From: Flavobacterium foetidum
GTDB lineage: Bacteria > Bacteroidota > Bacteroidia > Flavobacteriales > Flavobacteriaceae
NCBI RefSeq assembly: GCF_004634245.1
Contig: NZ_SJTF01000017.1
Coordinates: forward strand, 52,322 to 116,321
DNA: 64,000 nt
Direction: 5' to 3'
Program-made: the position numbers and the translations under genes
Shown: in pieces, positions 8,744 through 17,257 of the stretch
How positions within the stretch are numbered: position 1 is the stretch's first letter
Layout of the letters: each line of letters starts with the position of its first letter
Notes under the pieces: model-generated
Database searches by the model: none
Seen by the model: the letters and a program-made list of their open reading frames with translations, nothing else
What the model was told of the DNA's origin: nothing

Positions 8744-8778
8744 CCTTTTCTGCAGCAACACAGAATAGGTTTTTTTAT

Positions 8779-9531
8779 TCATTCTCCCGAAACATCCAAT
8801 TCATCAAAATCTTTAATTTCTGATAATTTGAGAAGTTTTGTTCGGGCAATTTTAGTTTCCGTTTTTTCGAAAATTTCATCATCGTCATAAGTGTTTTCAT
8901 TGACGTTCTGATTGACAATCTTTTTTCGGGTCAGGAAATTGATGCTGGTTTCTGTCAAGACAATTGGGCCACGATTACTGCTCGAATCATAACCAATTAA
9001 TTCAAAATCATTGTTTTGATATCTAAAAGTGTAATTCCAATAACCGTATCTTCCATGAGCATAATTTACATATAATTTGCCATTTTTTATTTCAAAGTCA
9101 AGTTCTGGGGCATAATAAACGCCTCCTTCTTCATTTTCAGACGAAAAGCAGTCATAATTTTTAACGGCCAATTCATAACCATTATTTTTGTTGATTAAAG
9201 CTATGATTCCTCTGCGGTTTCGGTCTAACTCGCCTCGATATTCGTGCTGGATTATTTTGCTTTTGTCTGTACCTTTGATGATGAGGATATAATCTTCGCG
9301 ACCATCTTTATTAAAATCGCCTGTAATGGTATCAAAAGGAACATAGCCTTTCGGAATAAAGTCTTCTGGTTTTTTCTTTATTTCTGCGGAAGTTATATCT
9401 CCTTCAAAGACTTCTTCGACCGTTGGGATTTCTGAGACCTGTACAGATTCGGTTTTCTCTTTGGATTTGTTGCAGCTTGAAAATCCAATAAATGCTAAAA
9501 TAATGGTTGTAAAAAATAGGTTTTTAATCAT
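8779..9531 (-). CDS. Lipoprotein with an EF-hand/FG-GAP-like motif
   Basis: I place the start at 9531 because it gives a lipoprotein signal peptide (MIKNLFFTTIILAFIGFSSC) and avoids overlap with the gene upstream; the frame is open further 5'. The 250-residue protein contains TGDFNKDGREDYILI, a DxNxDGxxD calcium-loop pattern as found in FG-GAP and dockerin-like repeats. The lipid anchor should place it in the inner leaflet of the outer membrane. Similar loops occur in the exported proteins at 25.6, 26.2 and 38.7 kb, so this is one of a small family in the island. The function is unknown. Downstream, 35 bases separate its stop from the convergent ferredoxin gene. Confidence 0.7.
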   Translation of the reverse strand: MIKNLFFTTIILAFIGFSSCNKSKEKTESVQVSEIPTVEEVFEGDITSAEIKKKPEDFIPKGYVPFDTITGDFNKDGREDYILIIKGTDKSKIIQHEYRGELDRNRRGIIALINKNNGYELAVKNYDCFSSENEEGGVYYAPELDFEIKNGKLYVNYAHGRYGYWNYTFRYQNNDFELIGYDSSSNRGPIVLTETSINFLTRKKIVNQNVNENTYDDDEIFEKTETKIARTKLLKLSEIKDFDELDVSGE

Positions 9532-9541
9532 AATCTTTTTT

Positions 9542-10093
9542 TTAAATTTCATCAAATGGCACATTTTTATATCGTTCATAATAAATATTTTCATCCAGAT
9601 TTTCTCCATTTGAAAGTCTTTCAGCTATTTCTTTTTGAAATTGAATTTCTTCCTCAAGCAGTTTATTCCAGTATTCCGGATTATCTGAGAAATCCTCATA
9701 ATAATCCAATATATCTATTACTAGCAAAAAATTTGACATATTAATTTGTGGTTCTTCCAAACAGAACGCACAGTTTTCAAGACCGCTTAAAATGTTGATT
9801 TCCATTGGCTCCAATTCAACAAAATCTTCTGAGTATGGATCTGTTTCGGCATCATAGTTCTTTAATAGATTTCGGAAATACTGAAGATTGTTATTTTTAA
9901 AATCATTGATAAACTGCTCTTCGGTAATTTTAATTTTTAAATGCTCTTCTAAACATTCTGATACATTGGGCAATAAGAAATAGAACTTGGCAAAAGCACA
10001 ACCAATACTCTTTTTTTGATTTGGGTTAAGTGCCTTAAGATTGTCTTCTAAAAAAGCTGTATGTTTCGAGATTACGGATACAATGTCAAACAT
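9542..10093 (-). CDS. Acidic cytoplasmic protein, immunity-like
   Basis: The 183-residue protein has no signal peptide or membrane span. It is rich in Glu, Asp and Asn and mostly helical in appearance, with a Cys pair in NCAFCLEE. I do not recognise the family. Small acidic soluble proteins in single-strand arrays like this are often immunity proteins for polymorphic toxins, but no toxin is present next to it. It ends 10 bases before the start chosen for the lipoprotein gene at 8779-9531, so the two may be co-transcribed. Confidence 0.6.
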   Translation of the reverse strand: MFDIVSVISKHTAFLEDNLKALNPNQKKSIGCAFAKFYFLLPNVSECLEEHLKIKITEEQFINDFKNNNLQYFRNLLKNYDAETDPYSEDFVELEPMEINILSGLENCAFCLEEPQINMSNFLLVIDILDYYEDFSDNPEYWNKLLEEEIQFQKEIAERLSNGENLDENIYYERYKNVPFDEI

Positions 10094-10134
10094 TATTTAC
10101 GGGTTTTAAGGTTCTTTTTCTATGGGCTTTTTTG

Positions 10135-10315
10135 TCAATTTGAGATAAAACATGAAAAGAATACTGCCATTACAATAGCAACTGCAATATCTGATACTAA
10201 ATATAGAAAAATAAAACTTGTCATGCTTTTCGCAGAAGCAACCATTCCGCCATACACAATATAGAACGAAGCTGGAAAACCAACCCTCTTAAAGATTTTC
10301 AGGTTTAATTGTCAT
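10135..10315 (-). pseudogene. Small membrane protein gene with an apparent frameshift
   Basis: Reading minus-strand from the ATG at 10315 gives MTIKPENL and a stop. Shifting by one base at an A4 run (10296-10299) opens a hydrophobic frame through KRVGFPASFYIVYGG and VSDIAVAIVMAVFFSCF to a stop at 10135. The total length is one base more than a multiple of three, as expected for one inserted A. The hydrophobic part looks like two membrane helices. It could instead start internally at the ATG in GGMVASAK. The family is not recognised. Confidence 0.4.
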
Positions 10316-10329
10316 TCTTAGTATACTTA

Positions 10330-10776
10330 TTATCGTTTCCTATTCCCATCAAAAAGCAAAATATTATTATTTACCCATTGGTTTTGTTTGTTCCATTTAC
10401 CGCCACAATCTGATTGCATTTGGTGTACTACTTTATATTTTTTTATGTCTACAATAACGCAATGATAATTTTCATAATGTACACTGTCTGCCTCTTTTTG
10501 AATGTATCCTTTTGTGATGTAATCCATGACAACAAATAGTTTATTGGGTGCTATTTTTATAGAAGCACTGGTGTAATTATTTAAATCAAATCCGCTTATT
10601 GCATGTTCTTTGTTTCGAAACAGAATTATTGGGTTTTGGCACAAACTCGTTTCAGCGCTAGATTTTTTCAATATCATTTTATATTCTGTAGAAATAGGGA
10701 ATACAACTTTATCGGGTTTAGTTTGACTAAATGTGAATGTTGTGAATAAACTAATTATGAATATGATTTTTTTCAT
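10330..10776 (-). CDS. Exported protein of unknown function
   Basis: The 148-residue product has a clear signal peptide (MKKIIFIISLFTTFTFSQ) with no lipobox, so it should be periplasmic or secreted. The remainder is beta-rich in appearance, with a Cys in the middle (TSLCQNP) and two near the C-terminal half (YHCVIVD, SDCGGKW) that could form disulfides. I do not recognise the family. It stands between a broken membrane-protein gene and another exported protein, with no operon-like spacing on either side. Confidence 0.6.
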   Translation of the reverse strand: MKKIIFIISLFTTFTFSQTKPDKVVFPISTEYKMILKKSSAETSLCQNPIILFRNKEHAISGFDLNNYTSASIKIAPNKLFVVMDYITKGYIQKEADSVHYENYHCVIVDIKKYKVVHQMQSDCGGKWNKQNQWVNNNILLFDGNRKR

Positions 10777-10840
10777 TTCATCTTACTTTAAAAATTACGT
10801 TTAATGCAAATCCATGCTATTGATGGAGGTAATTTTAAAT

Positions 10841-11494
10841 TCATTTTTTAATAACATTTTTGTACTGTGATTGCACAAGTTGTATAAATCCTTTTTTCAA
10901 ATTAGCGGGGAGGTCTTTAAACTTCTCAGTCAAATTATCTTTAATTGTATAATTCTCAAAATTTTCTCCGTGTAAACGAATATGATAAACATATTTTTTT
11001 CTGTTGTACAGTAGGATGTAGGTAATATTCCTGTCATCATCGGCATTGCCACAATTGGCAAATGGTATAAATACGGCCTGTTTTCCTGAATATGCTTTTA
11101 CAACAATAGTACTTTCAGCTAAATCTATCAGCGACATGGCTACATACGGATTGTAGTATAACAGTGTGTCGCCAAAGCTTTTATTGCTTAAGCGTACAGA
11201 AATATAATTTAACCATCCGTCGACTCTTTTTTCTTCTGCGTTTTCGGAACGTTTGCATGGATTAACAACTTTAATTTCCAAGTTATTCTTTCCGCTTTTA
11301 TCTACAAATGTTTTGTGTATAACAAGCGAATCGGTTATGTATGGTTGTAATTCTGCAAGGATTTTTTTATCGCCTGGTAACATTTTTCTGTGGTTTAGCC
11401 GTTTGTAAAATGTTTCTAAACTGTCTATGGGAATTTGCTGTGCGTAGGAATTTGTTACGAGCAATAGCAAAATTATAATCCAATATTTTTTCAT
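10841..11494 (-). CDS. Exported protein of unknown function
   Basis: The product has a signal peptide (MKKYWIIILLLLVTNSYAQ). I prefer this ATG over one two codons upstream because MKKYW is the usual opening of such signals. The mature part (~198 residues) contains paired Cys (NPCKRSE and ANCGNAD). No family was recognised. A 64-base gap follows before the next exported-protein gene, and a spacer repeat lies upstream (11540-11624). Confidence 0.6.
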   Translation of the reverse strand: MKKYWIIILLLLVTNSYAQQIPIDSLETFYKRLNHRKMLPGDKKILAELQPYITDSLVIHKTFVDKSGKNNLEIKVVNPCKRSENAEEKRVDGWLNYISVRLSNKSFGDTLLYYNPYVAMSLIDLAESTIVVKAYSGKQAVFIPFANCGNADDDRNITYILLYNRKKYVYHIRLHGENFENYTIKDNLTEKFKDLPANLKKGFIQLVQSQYKNVIKK

Positions 11495-11539
11495 CAGCAT
11501 TGTATGTTTAGGTATTTGGAAATCTGAGTTTAGTATTTC

Positions 11540-11624
11540 TACTCATTTTTTTAACTTTTATAAGAAAACTAAACTTTAACCTGTGTATTGCCACACGAAA
11601 GGATTTGTGCGGGAGCGGGGTAAT
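11540..11624. repeat. Spacer repeat S2, copy 1 (second copy 12162-12266)
   Basis: ACTCATTTTT is followed by TTTTATAAGAAAACTAAACTTT, ACCTGTGTA, then AAAGGAT and GCGGGAGCGGGGTAA. The copy at 12162-12266 repeats the same blocks in the same order with an extra ~25 bases inside. Read on the minus strand each copy ends with ATGAGTA, so the repeat reaches into the first codons of whatever follows it. Confidence 0.7.
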
Positions 11625-11673
11625 GCTTTTTTTACTACACTTATTTTTTCTATTGCTGTAAAAGATTTATATA

Positions 11674-12075
11674 TTACTTAAAGCACATTTCATCATGGTA
11701 AAAATCAGCATCAACTAGTTCTTTATTTATATCATACATGAATTCGCATTTGCATTTTTCGATTTCATAAATGCCATTTTCATTGGTTTTTAAGGTTCCA
11801 ATAGCAACGTCAACAATCAATGGAATAAATGATATTCCGAAATACCTTTGCTCTATTTTTATCGATAAAATATTTAAGTCATCATCTATACTAAATAGGA
11901 ATTTTTTTTCACTCCCTTCTTTAAGGGAATAAGAATATAATTCTGTTGCTTTACTTTCTTTAAATTCAACGTTTTCTTTTTTTAGCATATCAAACAAATC
12001 CTGTCGAAGTTTATTTGTATTCAAATACAATTCAACATCTTGAATAATGTTGTTATAGTTTTCTAAAAATGTCAT
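11674..12075 (-). CDS. Small soluble protein, immunity-like
   Basis: The 133-residue product has no signal. It alternates helical N-terminal sequence (NNIIQDVELYLNTNKLRQDLFDML) with beta-strands and ends in a Cys-containing stretch (CKCEFMYD, EMCFK). The start codon overlaps the stop of a 32-codon reading frame upstream, so the two are coupled or are pieces of one older locus. The family is not recognised; size, acidity and context fit an immunity protein. Confidence 0.55.
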   Translation of the reverse strand: MTFLENYNNIIQDVELYLNTNKLRQDLFDMLKKENVEFKESKATELYSYSLKEGSEKKFLFSIDDDLNILSIKIEQRYFGISFIPLIVDVAIGTLKTNENGIYEIEKCKCEFMYDINKELVDADFYHDEMCFK

Positions 12076-12170
12076 TTTCTAAATATGTTTTCAAATAAAT
12101 TAATTGTTTCCTGAACTCCTTTCGTGTGGTATGTTTTGTTTAATCTCTCAGAATTATAATCTTTACTCAT
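12072..12170 (-). other. Short reading frame of 32 residues, possible gene remnant
   Basis: ATG at 12170 opens MSKDYNSERLNKTYHTKG and ends LFENIFRK, overlapping the start of the next gene by four bases. Longer versions of the frame run back into spacer repeat S2 and are not credible. Its composition looks like real protein rather than random AT-rich sequence, so it may be the C-terminal tip of a lost cassette gene or a tiny coupled leader. Confidence 0.35.
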
Positions 12171-12266
12171 TTTTTTTTCTTTTATAAGAAAGCTAAACTT
12201 TGACCTGTGTACCGCCATGTAAAAGGATGGGCTTCGCCGAATTTCGTTTTGTGCGGTAGCGGGGTT
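12162..12266. repeat. Spacer repeat S2, copy 2
   Basis: Same block order as 11540-11624 (TTTTATAAGAAAGCTAAACTTT, ACCTGTGTACCGCCA, AAAGGAT, GCGGTAGCGGGGTTA). It carries an insertion with CTTCGCCGAATTTCGTTTTG; related words recur at 47730-47765. Confidence 0.7.
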
Positions 12267-12528
12267 ACCACTGTATATTGTTTCCGCTATAGCATCCAGC
12301 AATACAATCCAACCAATCGTCTACTAAATCCATTTTAGATTCATCTGTATTCATATATTTCAAATGTAGTTTGTACACTGTATTATATGCAATTTCTTTG
12401 TTTCCTCCGAGGTTTTTAAATTCCTCTATTTTTTCATGCCCTTTTTTGAATAATTCCGAACGATTGCTATTATGTAGTTCTATCAAAATTGTTTCAATGT
12501 CATGCAGTAATTTGATTTCTTTTTCCAT
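12265..12528 (-). CDS. Small helical protein, immunity-like
   Basis: The 87-residue protein is largely helical (IKLLHDIETILIELHNSNRS, YNTVYKLHLKYMNTD). It ends with an acidic, Trp/Cys-containing motif (LVDDWLDCIAGCYSG). There is no signal or membrane span. The family is not recognised. It starts two bases after the stop of a 33-residue frame and ends against spacer repeat S2, so it looks like one cassette of the island. Confidence 0.55.
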   Translation of the reverse strand: MEKEIKLLHDIETILIELHNSNRSELFKKGHEKIEEFKNLGGNKEIAYNTVYKLHLKYMNTDESKMDLVDDWLDCIAGCYSGNNIQW

Positions 12529-12530
12529 TA

Positions 12531-12632
12531 TTAAAATTTTCCGTCCTCAACAGCTAAAACTTTACAGCTCTCTGCATCATCTATATATTTTATGTCGCGT
12601 TTTAAAATGTAAACTCCTGCTGGTGCAAGCAT
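12531..12632 (-). other. 33-residue frame continuing in phase after the leucine-rich gene's stop
   Basis: After the TAA of the leucine-rich gene (12636-12638) the same frame continues with AAG, ATG and a 33-residue peptide (MLAPAGVYILKRDIKYIDDA, ending CKVLAVEDGKF). It stops two bases before the next ATG. The composition is protein-like. It may be the tail of a longer gene cut by a nonsense mutation, or a remnant of another cassette. Its own ATG makes independent translation possible. Confidence 0.4.
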
Positions 12633-12635
12633 CTT

Positions 12636-13358
12636 TTACCATGCAATATTTTGTCTATTTATATCGCCTAATTCATCGTTTGAAAGTGTTGTTTGCAAAA
12701 GGCTGGGTTTTTGTTTTCCTATCAATTTTTGTAACTTTTTGTCTTCAACAGGAAACATTTGAGTTACGGTTAGGCTTGATAAAGAGGTGTTTTTTAAAAG
12801 AGGAATTAAATTTTCTGCTAAAATTCTGTGTTTATCAACAGCCATCCAGGTATCAAAGACTTTCAGACATGGTAAAAATTCCAATGCTGAAAAATCAAAT
12901 TGTTTTCGAATGTCATTTTCATTGCGACATACTGCAAAGATTGTATGTAAATGTTTTAAACTTTGAAGTTCAGAAAAATTATCAATGCCAAGCAGATTTA
13001 GATACAAGTATTCTACATTTGAAAATGTTCTTATAAAATCAATACTTTGAAGATATTTCTTATCTTGCTTTAAATTATGCAAACGCAGGCTGGTAATATT
13101 TTCATTTCCTTTTAAATCTGTCCAATAATCACTTTTACAGGCTAAAAAACCTAACTTTTTCAATGATGGAAAATGTCTCAAAAAATCAAAACTGTTGATT
13201 GTTGAACCCGAAATTATAAGACTAGTTATTTGAAGCAAGTCTGCTGTTTTTCCTGTGATAGTTTCTGTAGATTTTTTAAAGTTCGAAAAATCTGAAAAAT
13301 CAAGTACTTTCATAACATTTTCAGAAACGACTATTTTCGGTATATTTTTATCTTTCAT
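12636..13358 (-). CDS. Leucine-rich-repeat-like protein
   Basis: The 240-residue protein has loosely repeated strands separated by ~22-25 residues with LxxLxL-type spacing (FPSLKKLGFLACKSD, ENITSLRLHNL, FSNVEYLYLNLLGIDNF, LKHLHTIFAVC, LPCLKVFDTW, LSSLTVTQMF). This suggests a curved LRR-like protein-binding fold. There is no signal peptide. The start overlaps the DUF4240 stop by one base (TAATG), so the pair is translationally coupled. The coupling suggests a shared role, perhaps as an immunity or toxin-binding pair. Confidence 0.65.
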   Translation of the reverse strand: MKDKNIPKIVVSENVMKVLDFSDFSNFKKSTETITGKTADLLQITSLIISGSTINSFDFLRHFPSLKKLGFLACKSDYWTDLKGNENITSLRLHNLKQDKKYLQSIDFIRTFSNVEYLYLNLLGIDNFSELQSLKHLHTIFAVCRNENDIRKQFDFSALEFLPCLKVFDTWMAVDKHRILAENLIPLLKNTSLSSLTVTQMFPVEDKKLQKLIGKQKPSLLQTTLSNDELGDINRQNIAW

Positions 13359-13903
13359 TATTTCTCTGATTCTGTCAATTTTTTTTCGCTAACGCTCTTT
13401 TCCCCTTTCTGGCGCAAGTCCCACTTGTGGCTGCTGTATTCAAAATTGCATTTAGTGGCTTCTTCGTCAAAATCTTTTTTAAATTCTTCTTCAATTACAT
13501 GTATTGGCAAATACGAAGCTTCTTCCCAAGACGGAATATCTTCTTCTTGTATTTTATTGAATTCCAAGCATAAACTGTCTACATTTTCAAGTGCTTTGTA
13601 AAATACATCTCTGCCTCTTGTAATGAGCCAGTTTCTAAAATCCATAAAACCATCATCACTGCATCCGCCCATAACAATATAGGCCACCGCCCATAAATCT
13701 TGTCTGTAGGCTTTGTTTTCTAAATCGCCGAAAATACATTCATAGGCAACAATTTCTTTTATGCTTAGATTTTTAAGTTCAGAAACCAGTACTTCCTGTT
13801 GTTCATCGAGAGTTGGGTAAAGGTTATTATTTGTTTTTAAAGAAGTTTCTATTATTTGCCAAAATTTGTCCTCTGTTAAGGTATCAGTTGGTTGCGTTCT
13901 CAT
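13358..13903 (-). CDS. DUF4240 domain protein
   Basis: The 181-residue protein carries the DUF4240 hallmarks: an N-terminal FWQIIETS helix (about residue 14), the WAVAYIVMGGCSDDGFMDFRNWLI core (about 71-94, quoted here only as GGCSDDGFMDFRNWLI), then GRDVFYKALENVDSL. The C-terminus is charged and low in complexity. DUF4240 proteins are small soluble proteins frequent in polymorphic-toxin neighbourhoods, and are suspected immunity proteins. The gene is coupled to the leucine-rich gene downstream (TAATG). Confidence 0.8.
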   Translation of the reverse strand: MRTQPTDTLTEDKFWQIIETSLKTNNNLYPTLDEQQEVLVSELKNLSIKEIVAYECIFGDLENKAYRQDLWAVAYIVMGGCSDDGFMDFRNWLITRGRDVFYKALENVDSLCLEFNKIQEEDIPSWEEASYLPIHVIEEEFKKDFDEEATKCNFEYSSHKWDLRQKGEKSVSEKKLTESEK

Positions 13904-14074
13904 GTTTTTTTTATTTTAAGTTTTTTATGTATTTAATGGTTGTTGAATTTATTTGAAACTTGAGGGTTGTATAACGGGCAATCGAATTTCAGTATCGTAG
14001 CGATAATTCTGTTCCTACTGTTTCCGTTCATGCTGTAACATCGAACCGTACAAATTGTGTAATCCGTGTCCGCT

Positions 14075-14179
14075 CCAATTATTAAATCTTATTTTATTCT
14101 CCTAGTTTTTATTTTTCTTCTCTTTCACTTTGCCGAGATACTTTACGGGCATAGATTTCAAATCTGCACTATCGGGTTG
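14075..14179. repeat. Spacer repeat S1, copy 1 (others 17789-17893 and 19275-19381)
   Basis: The ~105-bp block begins CCAATTATTAAATC and contains CTCCTAGTTTTTATTTTTCTTC, then TTTGCCGAGATACTTTACGGG. It ends with the dyad AGATTTCAAATCT and CTATCGGGTT. All three copies lie in gaps between minus-strand genes in the same orientation. The rest of the 13904-14207 gap shows no gene. Confidence 0.85.
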
Positions 14180-14207
14180 CAAACTGGCACTATCTGATTC
14201 TTTTCTT

Positions 14208-14447
14208 TCATAATCTATTATTCTTTTTTCTTAAATGTGTTAATCTTACAAAGCCTTTCATGGCTGTATTTTCAGGACCAAATACATTATAATAATGGTG
14301 TTCGCAATAGCATAATTTATCGCCTATCTGTACATTGGTATGAGGCGGTATAATCATTTGGGCGATATCTATTTCAAATTCATTTTCATCTGTATCTACA
14401 AATTGCATTACATTATCTTTTATAGAGGTAACCTTTAACTGTCTCAT
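14208..14447 (-). CDS. Small unknown protein
   Basis: The 79-residue protein is beta-rich in appearance (QLKVTSIKDNVMQFVDTDENEFEI), with a middle segment CYCEHHYYNVFG and a basic end (HLRKKNNRL). The Cys/His cluster could bind a metal. There is no signal peptide. The gene lies between spacer repeat S1 and a MITE-like element, so it looks like a single-gene cassette. The family is not recognised. Confidence 0.5.
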   Translation of the reverse strand: MRQLKVTSIKDNVMQFVDTDENEFEIDIAQMIIPPHTNVQIGDKLCYCEHHYYNVFGPENTAMKGFVRLTHLRKKNNRL

Positions 14448-14506
14448 GATAAATGATTATTTAAATAATCTTTCTGTTGCGGTAAACACTACTTGTTTAA
14501 AACTTG

Positions 14507-14702
14507 TAACTCGTTGGGTGAAATTATTTTCAACACATAGAAACATAGTTTAACTAAACTTAAAAAAGGCGTTTCACTAGTCTAAATGCACATAGTTTAG
14601 CTATGTGTGGAAACTTGTTTCTTCCATTTTCTTTTTTCGGCACAAAAAACTATGCTTCTATGTGTTAAAATGCTTTTATTTTTAATTACACCCAACGGGT
14701 AA
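14507..14702. mobile_element. MITE-like palindromic element, copy 1
   Basis: The ~196-bp element has outer inverted ends TAACTCGTTGGGTG and CACCCAACGGGTAA, and inner arms AACACATAGAAACATAG and CTATGCTTCTATGTGTT. A central dyad CATAGTTTAGCTATG completes it. It is almost identical to 47485-47683, and more distant copies lie at 40704-40895 and 42280-42515. No coding capacity is present. Confidence 0.8.
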
Positions 14703-14729
14703 CTTGTATTAAATTCATATTGCCAAAAA

Positions 14730-15158
14730 TTATATGCCATAACCAAATTCTTCTACAGCTACTGGCCACAATTGGTTTTCTTGGGCGAAGGCATTTTTAT
14801 CCAATATTCTTAAATCTTTTTTAAGCTCTGAAGCAATCATTTTACGTTCTTTATCGCTGATGTCTTCTGCTGCATCACTTAATTTAGCCCACCGTATTGT
14901 ACATTGGCAAAATTGCTCTAATGTTGAATTTACCAAAGAGATATTCATTTCATCATCTACAATCTTAACCTCGCCACTTTTGCGGTCAACTACAACTATA
15001 AAAACCACATCTTTTATAATCAATGCACATTGTTGTTGGTTGATATTGATATCCTGATATGGCAAAGCCATCCAAACACCCTCAATAGGCGCAGCTGTTA
15101 AACCTGTTTTTCCTATTTCTGAAAGTTTGGACGAAATGTATCCATCTGTGTATTTCAT
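14730..15158 (-). CDS. Probable SUKH-4-like immunity protein
   Basis: The 142-residue protein ends in a pattern typical of SUKH-4 and related immunity families: NSTLEQFCQCTIRW (about 78-91), then helix ERKMIASELKKDLRILD and QLWPVAVEEFGYGI at the C-terminus. The N-terminal half is beta-rich (VVFIVVVDRKSGEVKIVDD). It is cytoplasmic, so if it is an immunity protein it would bind and block an intracellular toxin domain. The family call rests on pattern memory. No toxin gene is adjacent. Confidence 0.55.
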   Translation of the reverse strand: MKYTDGYISSKLSEIGKTGLTAAPIEGVWMALPYQDININQQQCALIIKDVVFIVVVDRKSGEVKIVDDEMNISLVNSTLEQFCQCTIRWAKLSDAAEDISDKERKMIASELKKDLRILDKNAFAQENQLWPVAVEEFGYGI

Positions 15159-15274
15159 GTTGTTTTCACAATTTAAATTGTTGATTCAATACAAATCACT
15201 CTGCCGGTATAACTAAATGCTCCTATAGAAATAACCGAGTTTTATAATGGTTTTAGACAAACAGATTGTGTGTT

Positions 15275-15727
15275 TCATATTGATTGTTGTCGTATTGCTT
15301 TTTGTAATTCTTCTAAAATGTAAAAAGGGGGAAGGTTTTTTAAATTAGTCATAAACCCGCGATTTTTTTCAGATAAACCTAGAATATCAATTCTTTTAAG
15401 TTTCTGATTGCTTTCGTATTTAACAGCAATTGTGTAGCTCCATCCCCAGTTTTTTCTGTACTCTGGAATTAAATATTTTATAGAAGATAATTCTATAGAT
15501 TTTTCTTTGCCAAAAGTTTTTTGATAAAAAAGTTTGTTTCCGTTTATATAAGCTTTAACAGGGTAAATAAGTACGAATGCAATGCAAGCAATTATAAAGA
15601 ATCCGATTAATACAAACCTGGCTTCTTGTTCACTAATAAAAAACATGCCTAAACTTAATAATACAAAAGGAAGAATTTTGTAAATGAAAAGAGCTTTTTG
15701 TCCTTTTCCTTGAAGTAAATCTGTCAT
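15275..15727 (-). CDS. Small membrane protein with a PH-like soluble domain
   Basis: I take the ATG at 15727 (MTDLLQGKGQKALF), which removes an unconvincing N-terminal extension. The 150-residue protein has two adjacent membrane helices (about 15-60: ILPFVLLSLGMFFIS and FVLIGFFIIACIAFVLIYP). A cytoplasmic tail with PH-domain-like strands follows (NGNKLFYQKTFGKEKSIELSS). The layout matches the protein at 20.2-20.8 kb. Function unknown. Confidence 0.6.
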   Translation of the reverse strand: MTDLLQGKGQKALFIYKILPFVLLSLGMFFISEQEARFVLIGFFIIACIAFVLIYPVKAYINGNKLFYQKTFGKEKSIELSSIKYLIPEYRKNWGWSYTIAVKYESNQKLKRIDILGLSEKNRGFMTNLKNLPPFYILEELQKAIRQQSI

Positions 15728-15916
15728 ATTTTGTTGTTTTTTAAAAATTAAGAATTGTATGAAAAGACCGATTTCGGTATCAATCGGTTTTATTTTTTTA
15801 ATGCTTTGATGCAGCGGCAATAAGAATTAAATTAGGGCTGGATATTGGTATGAGGAACCAATTTTTATAAAATATGCAGTCATCGTTTATTGTTGTATTA
15901 AAACTTATCTAAAATT

Positions 15917-17047
15917 TCAGGTTTTTGGCCGGTTAGCTGTTTTTGAGTTCATCAGGCTGTCAAATTCTGGTGTAATGATGATGATTTTTATTGTGGTTTT
16001 TGCTACATCGTTCAAATAATGTTTAAAGACATTTGCCACTTCATTTTCAGAAGGTTTTTCTGAAAGAACATAATCATCATCTGAAAATCTATCGTAAATC
16101 GCTTGGGCTGTTTTGATGAGTAATTTTATGATTTGATTTTTATTCTTCCAGCGAATTCCAAATGATGATGCAATACCATGTATACCTTCATTAGAACGAA
16201 AAGGCAGTCCTATATTATCGATTATAGCATCTTTTTGATTGGAATTGATTGTGTTGAACAAAGATTCAATTGTTCTTTTTTCTACATCGTCTTCTGAAAC
16301 AACTACGGCATAATTCGAATTGCTTGTAGGATTGGTAACAAATACAAGCTTACTGAAGTTAATGGTTTGAATGTGGGCTAAACTTTGTTGTGGATTTTCT
16401 ATCTCATAATAATTATAGTCAAAACTTCTGCCATCGATTTCAAAAGTATCTTTAGAACTATTTGCAAAAGAGCCTTTAATGTCGCACAGACTTTCAGCTA
16501 ATGCTATTGGATTTAACATGTTTAAGTCAATACCGGTATTAAAATAAGAAGGTCTTGAAATAGATAAATTTAATCCTGATAAATCAGTTGGCTTTATCAT
16601 TGCCTTAAGTTTGTTTCTTTCTGCTTGTAACTTTTGGTTTTCCTCGAGATATTTATCTTTACTGATATTGGTAAGGTTCAATACGAAACGGTTTTCTTCG
16701 TCACGTTCAGCATAGTAAAATTTGATAAGAAGCTTATTACCTTCGTTTTTTATTTCATATACACTGTCAAGAAGCTGTCCGGTTTCTTTTATTCGGCAAT
16801 TGGTAAATGATTTAAATTCAGATATTTTTAGTTTTTTCTTGTACGGATACGAAAAAATAAGTGAATCGTTACTTACTGAAAGATGAATCTGCATTTTGGA
16901 AATCATCTCCATATAGGATTCTGTTATTCCCCATATAGGTTTGTTATCAATTCTAGCCACTTGTTCGGCTTTCCAATAAGTTTCTGTTTTTTGTCCGTTG
17001 CAGCTGTACAGTGTCAAGATTATAATTATAATGTTAATATTTTTCAT
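15917..17047 (-). CDS. Lipoprotein of unknown function
   Basis: The 376-residue protein begins with a short lipoprotein signal (MKNINIIIIILTLYSC; Cys16 would be lipidated) and should be anchored in the outer or inner membrane. An N-terminal beta-rich part (about 30-150) is followed by a helical charged linker (EENQKLQAERNKLKAMI) and a mixed C-terminal half. I do not recognise the family. It is the largest single gene in this part of the island. Confidence 0.6.
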   Translation of the reverse strand: MKNINIIIIILTLYSCNGQKTETYWKAEQVARIDNKPIWGITESYMEMISKMQIHLSVSNDSLIFSYPYKKKLKISEFKSFTNCRIKETGQLLDSVYEIKNEGNKLLIKFYYAERDEENRFVLNLTNISKDKYLEENQKLQAERNKLKAMIKPTDLSGLNLSISRPSYFNTGIDLNMLNPIALAESLCDIKGSFANSSKDTFEIDGRSFDYNYYEIENPQQSLAHIQTINFSKLVFVTNPTSNSNYAVVVSEDDVEKRTIESLFNTINSNQKDAIIDNIGLPFRSNEGIHGIASSFGIRWKNKNQIIKLLIKTAQAIYDRFSDDDYVLSEKPSENEVANVFKHYLNDVAKTTIKIIIITPEFDSLMNSKTANRPKT

Positions 17048-17257
17048 TTATTTATTATGTTTTTTAATCTTTCTATTCATCAGACGTGTAGAGTTTTTGT
17101 CTTATCATTTTCTTATTGCTACTATTACCAGACTAAGTCTTTGGCTTTGTTTTAGATTTACGTGGACTCAAGCGAACACTTCAACTAGTTGGTTTTTTTG
17201 TTTAATCATTCATTAAAGACTTACAAGGTTTTAGAAACCTTATTAGCCGTTCGCTTT

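Noticed and set aside
12371..13036. A 221-codon plus-strand frame
   Set aside because: It is antisense to the leucine-rich gene and has the composition of a reverse-strand shadow.
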